A stretch of DNA of 64,000 bases from Acidovorax sp. 106 (GTDB taxonomy: Bacteria; Pseudomonadota; Gammaproteobacteria; Burkholderiales; Burkholderiaceae_C): assembly GCF_003663825.1 (NCBI RefSeq), contig NZ_RCCC01000001.1, positions 4,286,501 through 4,350,500 of the forward strand. Reading direction: 5' to 3'. Numbering within the stretch: the stretch's first letter is position 1; each line of letters begins with the position of its first letter. The notes below the pieces were generated by a model. The model did no database searches. It saw only the letters and a list, made by a program, of their open reading frames with translations, and was not told where the DNA came from. A program made the position numbers and the translations under genes. Of this stretch, positions 49,743 to 56,659 are shown piece by piece.

Positions 49743-51623
49743 ATGACACCCTCCCCTCGCGATATCGCCAGCGTCCAGACGCTCCCCCAACTCCTGGCCT
49801 ACCGCGTGGCCAGCACCCCTGAGGGCGAGGCCTATCGCGCCTTCAACCCGGCCACCCATGCCTGGGAGAGCTGGAGCTGGCAACACACGTCGCTGCGGGT
49901 GCAGCGCTGGTCAGCAGCCATTGGCGCCATGCAACTGCCGCAGGCGGCCCGCATCGCCATCCTGCTGCCCAATGGGCTGAACGCACTGTGCGCAGACCAG
50001 TCCACCTTGGCCACGGGCTGCGTGCCCGTGCCGCTGCATGCCATCGACAACCCCGGCAGCATTGCCTACATCCTGGCCGACTGCGAAGCCTCGATGCTCA
50101 TCGTGGGCCAGCGGGCGCAGTGGGACAAGATATGCGCTGTGGGCACGCCCTTCCCGGCCCTGCGCGCCGTCGTCTTCACGGACGAAGACGCCTCGCCAAG
50201 CGCGGCCGACACGGCAGGCACACCACCGCCGCAGGATGGCCCACGGGTCGGCTCGCTGGCGCAGTGGCTGGAGGGGGCGGCCCAAGCCCCCTCGCTGGCC
50301 CAGTGGCCCACTCCCACGCCCCCAGGGGCCGATGACCTGGCCGCCATCGTCTACACCTCAGGCACCACCGGCAAACCCAAGGGCGTGATGCTGTCCCACA
50401 GCAATGTGGTCAGCGATGTGAAGGCCGTACTGGAGCGCATTGCGCCCACGGCGCAAGACGTGTTCTTGTCGTTCCTGCCGCTGTCACACACCTTTGAACG
50501 TACGGGGGGCTACTACCTGCCCATTGCAGCGGGCAGCTGCGTGGCCTATGCCCGCTCGGTGCCGCTGCTGGCAGAAGACCTGCGAACCGTGCGGCCCACG
50601 GTGTTGATCTCAGTGCCCCGCATTTACGAACGCATCCATGCCAAGGTGCAAGAGAAGCTGTCGCGCTCGCCCTGGAAAATGCAGCTGTACGAAGCTGCGC
50701 AAAGCAAGGGCTGGGCACGCTTTTGTGCCGCGCAGGGCCTGCCCGCCCCTGCGCCGGACGATGCCAAGGCCGCAGGCTGGATGGCCGCCCTGCCCTGGCC
50801 CTTGCTGCGCGCCCTGGTGGCTGCGCCGCTGATGGCCCAGTTTGGTGGCCGCGTGCGGGTGGCGGTGAGTGGCGGCGCCCCACTGTCACCCACCATTGCC
50901 AAGTGCTTTTTGGGACTGGGCCTGCCGCTGATCCAGGGCTACGGCATGACGGAGACATCGCCCGTGGTGTCGGTCAACGCGCCAGAAGACAACGACCCCG
51001 CCTGCGTGGGCAAGGCCCTGCCCGGCGTGGAGGTGCGCATTGGCGAGAACCGCGAGCTGCAGGTGCGTGGCCCCATCGTGATGAAGGGCTACTGGAAGCG
51101 CCCGGAGGACACCGCCAAAATCTTGAACGCCGACGGCTGGCTGGGCACGGGCGACCAAGCCGAAATCGTGAACGGGCGTATCTACATCAAGGGCCGCATC
51201 AAGGAGATCATCGTCACCTCCACCGGCGAAAAGGTACCGCCGGGCGACCTGGAGCTGGCCATGCTGGCCGACCCGTTGCTGGAGCAAGCCTTTGTGGTGG
51301 GCGAGAACCGCCCCTTCATCGCCTGCGTGGCCGTGCTCAACCCGCGGGAATGGCAGCACCTGGCCGCCGACCTGGGGCTCAACCCGCAAGAGGCCGACAG
51401 CCTGCAACACCCCAGCGTGCACCGCGCCGTGCTGGCCCGCATTGAAAAGAACACCGCCAGCTTTGCACGCTACGCCGTGCCCCGCGCCGTGCACCTGACG
51501 CTGGCGCCCTGGACGATTGAGAACACCTTCATGACGCCCACCCTCAAGCTCAAGCGCACCAACCTGATGGGGCATTTTGAGCAGGCGATTGAAGGCATGT
51601 ACCAAAAGCCCGGCGGGCGCTGA
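49743..51623 (+). CDS. Long-chain acyl-CoA synthetase (AMP-binding)
   Basis: 626 residues. AMP-binding motif YTSGTTGKPKGVMLSHSNV, FLPLSHTFERTGGYYLP, QGYGMTETSPVVSVNAP, GWLGTGDQAEI and GRIKEIIVTSTGEKVPPGD. This is the bacterial FadD15/long-chain type, which activates fatty acids to CoA thioesters at the membrane. The start is the first ATG with homology; the frame is open upstream. It is convergent with the saccharopine-dehydrogenase-like gene. Confidence 0.93.
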   Translation: MTPSPRDIASVQTLPQLLAYRVASTPEGEAYRAFNPATHAWESWSWQHTSLRVQRWSAAIGAMQLPQAARIAILLPNGLNALCADQSTLATGCVPVPLHAIDNPGSIAYILADCEASMLIVGQRAQWDKICAVGTPFPALRAVVFTDEDASPSAADTAGTPPPQDGPRVGSLAQWLEGAAQAPSLAQWPTPTPPGADDLAAIVYTSGTTGKPKGVMLSHSNVVSDVKAVLERIAPTAQDVFLSFLPLSHTFERTGGYYLPIAAGSCVAYARSVPLLAEDLRTVRPTVLISVPRIYERIHAKVQEKLSRSPWKMQLYEAAQSKGWARFCAAQGLPAPAPDDAKAAGWMAALPWPLLRALVAAPLMAQFGGRVRVAVSGGAPLSPTIAKCFLGLGLPLIQGYGMTETSPVVSVNAPEDNDPACVGKALPGVEVRIGENRELQVRGPIVMKGYWKRPEDTAKILNADGWLGTGDQAEIVNGRIYIKGRIKEIIVTSTGEKVPPGDLELAMLADPLLEQAFVVGENRPFIACVAVLNPREWQHLAADLGLNPQEADSLQHPSVHRAVLARIEKNTASFARYAVPRAVHLTLAPWTIENTFMTPTLKLKRTNLMGHFEQAIEGMYQKPGGR

Positions 51624-51635
51624 CGCACTGAGGCC

Positions 51636-52739
51636 TTAAAGCACCAGCGCATGGTCTCCCGCATAGGCCACTCCAAACCGGTTGGACACAAAGTCTGCCA
51701 ACGCCACGGCCTCTTGCCCCACAAAGCCTTGCTGCGGCAACCGCCCCTGGGCGACCAGGTCCAGCGCGGTGCAAATGCCTGCGGCAGTGGTGAGCTGGAT
51801 GGCGCTGAGCCGGTGGCCCGCCAGTTCGGTGCCCACAATGTGGGCCGAGTACGACTCTTGCAGCAAACGCCCACCGCGCAGACCCGAGGCCGTGGCAAAC
51901 ACCACGATCACGTCCTGATCGGTGGTGGGGATGGCGGTTTCCAGAATGTCTTTGAGCAAATCGCGCCGCTCGCGCAGACGCAGGTCGTTGAGCAGCAGTT
52001 TGAGGATGGCGTTGTGGCCTGGGTAGCGGATGGACTGGTAGTCCACCTGCCGGGCCTTGCCTGCGAGCGTTTCGGTGAGCGTGCCCAAGCCACCCGAGGT
52101 ATTGAAGGCCTCGTACTCCACCCCATCCAGTGCAAAGGTCTCCAGGCCTTCGAGGGCGGGCACGGTGGTGCGCACGCCGTCCACAATGGCTTCGCAGGGG
52201 TTGCAGTACTCGTTGATGAGGCCCTCGGTGCTCCAGGTCAGGTTGTAGCGCAAGGCGCCCTGGGGGTAGCGTGGCAGTGCCCCCACGCGCATGCGCAGCG
52301 TGTGCAGGGTGTCAAAACGCCGGGCCAGATCGTTGCCCACGATGCCGATGAAGCCTGGCGCCAGGCCACATTGGGGCATGAGCACACTGCGGGCGCTGGC
52401 CGCCAGGGCGCGGATGGCCTGGGTACTGGCCACGTCCTCGGTCAGGTCAAAGTAGTGCACCCCAGCGGCGGTGCAAAGCGTCGCCACCGGCACAGCGCGG
52501 TGAAATGGCAGTGCATTGAGCACGGCAAAACGACCGTTGATGGCGGCCTGCAAGCTGGCGTCGTCGGTCGCCCATTGGGTGGACGCCCCCAAGGCAGCCA
52601 CCTCGGCCAGGCGCGCAGGATCCCGGTCCACCACCAGAACGTCGTAGTCGCGGGTTTGCTGCAGCAACAGCGCCATGGCAAAGCCAATGTGGCCAGCGCC
52701 GAGGATGGTGATGGCGTGGCGGGTGGATGGGGTGGTCAT
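51636..52739 (-). CDS. Saccharopine dehydrogenase-like oxidoreductase
   Basis: 367 residues. Rossmann fold ITILGAGHIGFAMALLLQQ and VVDRDPARLAEVA, then YFDLTEDVASTQAIRALAAS, PQCGLAPGFIGIVGNDLA and EYCNPCEAIVDGVRTTVPALEGLE, typical of saccharopine dehydrogenase family proteins. GGAG lies 7 bases before the ATG. Divergent from an Lrp/AsnC regulator gene, so it probably takes part in amino-acid (perhaps lysine) metabolism under its control. The precise reaction is uncertain. Confidence 0.88.
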   Translation of the reverse strand: MTTPSTRHAITILGAGHIGFAMALLLQQTRDYDVLVVDRDPARLAEVAALGASTQWATDDASLQAAINGRFAVLNALPFHRAVPVATLCTAAGVHYFDLTEDVASTQAIRALAASARSVLMPQCGLAPGFIGIVGNDLARRFDTLHTLRMRVGALPRYPQGALRYNLTWSTEGLINEYCNPCEAIVDGVRTTVPALEGLETFALDGVEYEAFNTSGGLGTLTETLAGKARQVDYQSIRYPGHNAILKLLLNDLRLRERRDLLKDILETAIPTTDQDVIVVFATASGLRGGRLLQESYSAHIVGTELAGHRLSAIQLTTAAGICTALDLVAQGRLPQQGFVGQEAVALADFVSNRFGVAYAGDHALVL

Positions 52740-52877
52740 GGCAGTGCTCCTGGTATGGGCTTGCGGCATGCCCGCAAGCTGGGGTAGAGATGCCTTGATG
52801 CTAGGCAAGGGTGCTGTCAATGTGTAGCCGCCAAACCGTCGAAAGATGGGTTTTGTTTTGTCATACCGGCGAATATC

Positions 52878-53372
52878 ATGGCCACTATGACGTTTGATAC
52901 CACCACCCACGCCGCCCCACCCGCTTTGCCCGTGCTGGACGCCACCGACCGCCAGTTGCTGAGCCTGCTGCAAGCCAACGCCCGCGAGGGAACAGCCCAG
53001 TTGGCGCGCAGGTTGGGCCTGGCGCGCACCACCGTGGTGGCGCGCATTGCACGGCTGGAGCGCACAGGCGTGGTGGCAGGCTATGGCGTGCGGCTGGGCA
53101 CCCGGCTCGATGCCACCACTGTGCGGGCCTGGTGCAGCATCAGCGTGCTGCCCAAGGCTGCGCCCGCCGTGCTGCGTGCACTCGAGGCGATGGCCGAGGT
53201 TGAAGAGGTGTCGGCCGTGAGCGGGCCGTTTGACTACCTGGTGTTTTTGCGCTGTGGCAGCCACGAGCAGCTAGACACATTGCTCGACCGCGTGGGCCAG
53301 CTCGAGGGCGTGCACCAGACGCAGACCAGTATCGTGCTCAGCCGCAAGATTGACCGGCGAACTATTGGGTGA
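52878..53372 (+). CDS. Lrp/AsnC-family regulator
   Basis: 164 residues. HTH in LDATDRQLLSLLQANAREG and TAQLARRLGLARTTVVARIARLERTG, then a RAM ligand domain (VEEVSAVSGPFDYLVFLR). It is divergent from the dehydrogenase gene with about 140 bases between, a usual setting for a local amino-acid responsive activator. A second ATG three codons in is possible. Confidence 0.9.
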   Translation: MATMTFDTTTHAAPPALPVLDATDRQLLSLLQANAREGTAQLARRLGLARTTVVARIARLERTGVVAGYGVRLGTRLDATTVRAWCSISVLPKAAPAVLRALEAMAEVEEVSAVSGPFDYLVFLRCGSHEQLDTLLDRVGQLEGVHQTQTSIVLSRKIDRRTIG

Positions 53373-53377
53373 CATTC

Positions 53378-53510
53378 CCCTGAGCGGCTGCGCCGCGCCA
53401 CCCCTTCTCTCGACTCGCTGCGCGCATCGGGAAGGGGGACGCAGCCAGCGCGGCGGGGCGGTGCGGTGCGGTCGGCGTAGGCCCTTGCGCGGCAGCCCTG
53501 GCCTGGGCCG
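53378..53510. repeat. GC-rich repeat after the Lrp gene
   Basis: Contains CCCCTGAGCGGCTGCGCCGC, CTCGCTGCGCGC, GGGAAGGGGGACGCAGCC and GCGGCGGGGCGG. It shares the G5-ACGC block and GGGGCGG end with the insert at 5640-5745 in the helicase gene. Confidence 0.55.
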
Positions 53511-53550
53511 CATCAGTCATGACCAGCACGCCCGCAATCAAACACTGAAT

Positions 53551-53606
53551 ACTATGAATATAGGAGCTGCCTGCGCCTATCTATCAGGCGCTAGAGGCCA
53601 TTTTTT
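53551..53606 (+). repeat. Dispersed palindromic repeat, copy 8, cut by the IS element
   Basis: Arms AGGAGCTGCCTGCGCCTA and CAGGCGCTAGAGGCCATT. Its T-tract tail is duplicated as the target site of the IS1595 element. Confidence 0.82.
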
Positions 53607-54667
53607 CCTGATTAGCTACTTACCTCAGATACCCGCAGCACTTTCAAAGGCAGTGGCCCAGCAGTCACCAAGGCTTTCAACAGCCTGGGCAGCATGGCAG
53701 GCAGATCAAAGCGGCGGTTGAATCGCCAGCAGAACTCGGCCAAGTAGCGCTGTGCATACCTGGTATGGTCAAACGAGTGATAGGTGCCCGCCATGCTGGT
53801 CTTGAGGTTGCCCAGCAAGGTGTTCACCCAACGCAGCTGAGGTGTCTGTGCCCCCTTGCGCCCACCGCCAGTCACGTAGCGCTCATGCGTAGCCTGCGCC
53901 TGCTGCACTTGCGCAAAGGCCCGAGTGCCGTCGCTGACCACGTGGCAGCGCGCCGCTAGGTGAGCCTGTGCCCATTGCCGCATGTGCTCGTTGGTGAAGT
54001 CCGCCACAGGTGTCAGGCACATGTACAGGGGCCGGCCATCGGTGCTGGTCTGCACCGCAGCGACGAAGGCCGTCTTGTTGGCTGCGCGGCGCCCGCCGTT
54101 GATGTGTCCTGCCCGCTCGCCCCCAAGGTAGGCATCGTCAATCTCCACCCGCCCTTGCAGCAGGTAGCGCGCATCGCGCTGGGCCATGGCCTGCATCAGT
54201 TTGTGCTTCATCAGCCATGCCGTTTTGTAGGACACGCCCAACTGGCGCTTGAGCGCCAGGGCGCTGATGGCATTCTTGTTCTGCGTCAGCAGGTACATGG
54301 CCAGGAACCACAGCCTCAGGGGCACATGGGAGTGTTCCATTACAGTGCCCACGATGGAGGAGCTTTGGTAGCCACAAAGGAAGCACTCCCACAGCAGTCG
54401 ACCCGTGCCATTGCGGGTGTGAAAAAAGCGCTTGCAGCCGCAGTGCGCGCACCGCCAGCCCAAGGGCCATCGTGCGCCCACCAGGGCCTGCTCGCACTGC
54501 TGCTCGCTGCAGTAAAGGCTCTGAAACTGAGGCAGTGACAGGCCCCGTTGGAACTGGATCGCGTTGATGGACATCGCTTGCTCCTTGGCGCCGAGAACTC
54601 GGCATGTCCGTTGGAGTCCTGCGCCTAGGCTTTGTTCTGCTCACTCTGAGATATGTCGCTAATCAGG
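53607..54667 (-). mobile_element. Complete IS1595-family insertion sequence
   Basis: 1,061 bases. Terminal inverted repeats start CCTGATTAGC at both ends and match at about 19 of the first 24 positions. An 8-bp direct repeat, CATTTTTT, flanks it at 53599-53606 and 54668-54675, as expected of this family. The single intact transposase gene fills it, with its stop inside the left repeat. It is inserted in the tail of a dispersed palindromic repeat and disrupts no gene. Confidence 0.92.
53612..54574 (-). CDS. IS1595-family (ISXO2-like) transposase
   Basis: 320 residues. A zinc ribbon at the start (CAHCGC ... CFLCGYQSSS, about residues 42-70), then a DDE catalytic domain with GRVEIDDAYLGGERAGHI, CHVVSDGTRAFAQVQQ and a late EFCWRFNRRF. 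It cuts and joins the element at its inverted repeats. The frame is intact, so the element may still be active. ATG at 54574. Confidence 0.93.
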   Translation of the reverse strand: MSINAIQFQRGLSLPQFQSLYCSEQQCEQALVGARWPLGWRCAHCGCKRFFHTRNGTGRLLWECFLCGYQSSSIVGTVMEHSHVPLRLWFLAMYLLTQNKNAISALALKRQLGVSYKTAWLMKHKLMQAMAQRDARYLLQGRVEIDDAYLGGERAGHINGGRRAANKTAFVAAVQTSTDGRPLYMCLTPVADFTNEHMRQWAQAHLAARCHVVSDGTRAFAQVQQAQATHERYVTGGGRKGAQTPQLRWVNTLLGNLKTSMAGTYHSFDHTRYAQRYLAEFCWRFNRRFDLPAMLPRLLKALVTAGPLPLKVLRVSEVSS

Positions 54668-54686
54668 CATTTTTTTGCGCAAGCCC

Positions 54687-55274
54687 TCAGGCCTCGAACT
54701 GCGTCGGGTTCTTGCCCTGGATGGGGGCATAGAACGCCTTGATGGCGGCCATGTCGGCGTCCAAATCGCCGGTGGGCTCGAACACCGGCCCGAGGCCGCC
54801 CACCTTGCGGCCGTAGTCCACAAACGCGAGCACGATGGGCACGCCTGCCTGTTGGGCGATGAAATAGAAACCCGTCTTCCAGTGCCGCGTTTTGCCGCGC
54901 GTGCCTTCGGGCGGCACGATGAGTTGCATGGGGCCTGTTGCGTCCCTGATGGTTTGGGCAGAACGCGCAACGAGATTGGTGGACTGCTCCCGGTTCACCG
55001 GGATGCCCCCCAGCCAGCGCATCACGCCACCAAACGGCGCTCGGAACAGGCTGTGCTTGCCCATCCAGTACACGCGCAGGCGCAGTGTGAAAGCGAGCAT
55101 CAGCGTGTATGGCAAATCCCAATTGCTGGTGTGGGGTGCGGCAATCAACACGCTTTTGGCCGCGTGGGATGGCAAAGCGCCTTCTATCCGCCAGCCGGTC
55201 AAACGCAAAGTAGCCACAGAAAAGGCGCGCAGCAAGGTGTTGACCACCGGGGTGTCAAAAATGGTGTGGTGCAT
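54687..55274 (-). CDS. Lysophospholipid acyltransferase (PlsC-like)
   Basis: 195 residues. PlsC-type motifs: AAPHTSNWDLPYTL (H-x4-D catalytic), RVYWMGKHSLF, GGIPVNRE and IVPPEGTRGKTRHWKTGF. Such enzymes acylate lysophosphatidic or other lyso-lipids at the membrane. A TTG two codons upstream is an alternative start; neither has a clear ribosome site. It lies between the IS element and a dispersed repeat. Confidence 0.88.
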   Translation of the reverse strand: MHHTIFDTPVVNTLLRAFSVATLRLTGWRIEGALPSHAAKSVLIAAPHTSNWDLPYTLMLAFTLRLRVYWMGKHSLFRAPFGGVMRWLGGIPVNREQSTNLVARSAQTIRDATGPMQLIVPPEGTRGKTRHWKTGFYFIAQQAGVPIVLAFVDYGRKVGGLGPVFEPTGDLDADMAAIKAFYAPIQGKNPTQFEA

Positions 55275-55368
55275 GGACAAAAAGGAAACGCCCCCTGACA
55301 GGGATCTGCCGCAAGTATCGCCGAAACTTTTTGCGACATTTGCAGGGGCATAGCTGCGGATTGGTCAG

Positions 55369-55431
55369 GCCATTTAGCTATTAAATTAATAGCTATTAGC
55401 GCTTTCCAATAAAGGCTTGGATGGCATTTTC
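55369..55431 (+). repeat. Dispersed palindromic repeat, copy 9 (degenerate)
   Basis: Contains TTAATAGCTATTAGCGCTTT and AAAGGCTTGGATGGCATTTT, more diverged than other copies. It lies upstream of dusA. Confidence 0.65.
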
Positions 55432-55563
55432 ACCCACAACGCCTACTTTGCAGCACCTGGGCAAATGGGATAATCCGCCGCTGCACGAGGGGATTGCAGC
55501 ACGGCTGCCTCACCCGGACCTGGCGCGCTCCTGCGCCGCCGCGCTCACTTTGTTTTTTCTTTT

Positions 55564-56586
55564 TTGAATCCTGTGGAAACCAAACTCAGCCCTTGGCGCA
55601 TGTCCATCGCCCCGATGATGGACTGGACGGATCGCCACTGCCGTTACTTTCACCGCCTGCTTACGCAACACACGCTGCTGTACACAGAAATGGTGAATGT
55701 AGGGGCCATCATCCATGGCGGCACCGAACGGCACCTGCGCTACAACGCCGAGGAACACCCGGTGGCCCTGCAGCTGGGCGGCAACGAACCCGACAAACTG
55801 GCCCAGGCCGCGCGGCTGGGCGAGGAATGGGGCTATGACGAGATCAACCTGAACTGCGGCTGCCCCAGCGACCGTGTGCAGCGCGGTGCGTTTGGCGCCA
55901 GCCTGATGAAAGCGCCCCAACTGGTGGCCGACTGTGTGAAGGCGATGAAGGACGTGGTGACGGTGCCCGTGACGGTGAAGCACCGCATTGGCATCGACAA
56001 AGACGAGAGCTATGGCTTTGTGCGCGACTTCATCGGCACCGTGGCGGACGCGGGCTGCACCGTGTTCATCGTGCATGCGCGCAATGCCTGGCTACAAGGC
56101 CTGAGCCCAAAGGAAAACCGCGATGTCCCACCGCTGCGCTATGAGGTGGTGCACCACCTGAAGGCAGAGTTTCCGCAGTTCACCATCGCCATCAACGGAG
56201 GCATCACCACAGATGCGGTGGTGCAGCAGCAGCTGGAGCACCTGGACGGCGTGATGATTGGCCGAGAGGCCTATCACAACCCCTGGTGGCTGGCACGCTG
56301 GGACTCGCTCTACTACGGCAGCCAGGGCGGTGTGCCCTGCCCCCTGAGCCGTGAAGAGGTGGAACTCGCGATGGTGGAGTACATGGAGCGCGAAGCTGCA
56401 CTGTATGGCACGCCCTGGGCGCACATTGCCCGCCACATGCTGGGCCTGCGCCACAGTTTGCCGGGCGCGCGCATCTGGCGCCAAGTGTGGAGCAATCACC
56501 TGCTCAAAGACCGCCCTGCTCGCGAAGTGTTTGCACTGGCCCAACAGGCAGTGGCAGAGTCCTTGCTCCACCACCAAGAGCATTGA
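55564..56586 (+). CDS. dusA: tRNA-dihydrouridine(20/20a) synthase
   Basis: 340 residues, flavin enzyme that reduces U20/U20a in tRNA. SIAPMMDWTDRHCRYFHRLL, LLYTEMVNVGAIIHGG, ALQLGGNEPDKLAQAA, NLNCGCPSDRVQRGAFGASLM with the catalytic Cys, and VKHRIGIDKDESY are diagnostic of DusA. The start is uncertain: TTG at 55564, GTG at 55573 and ATG at 55600 are all in frame, and no ribosome site stands out; the longest is used because DusA proteins usually carry a short leader. Confidence 0.93.
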   Translation: MNPVETKLSPWRMSIAPMMDWTDRHCRYFHRLLTQHTLLYTEMVNVGAIIHGGTERHLRYNAEEHPVALQLGGNEPDKLAQAARLGEEWGYDEINLNCGCPSDRVQRGAFGASLMKAPQLVADCVKAMKDVVTVPVTVKHRIGIDKDESYGFVRDFIGTVADAGCTVFIVHARNAWLQGLSPKENRDVPPLRYEVVHHLKAEFPQFTIAINGGITTDAVVQQQLEHLDGVMIGREAYHNPWWLARWDSLYYGSQGGVPCPLSREEVELAMVEYMEREAALYGTPWAHIARHMLGLRHSLPGARIWRQVWSNHLLKDRPAREVFALAQQAVAESLLHHQEH

Positions 56587-56659
56587 TCGTTCAATGACCT
56601 GCTGGGTCTGGGTCTGGGTCTGCGTTTAGGTTTGTGCCCGGCGACCCAGCCCATCCTCG

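Noticed and set aside
56603..56624. CTGGGT tandem repeat after dusA
   Set aside because: Only three to four copies; too short to be a microsatellite of interest and in no gene.
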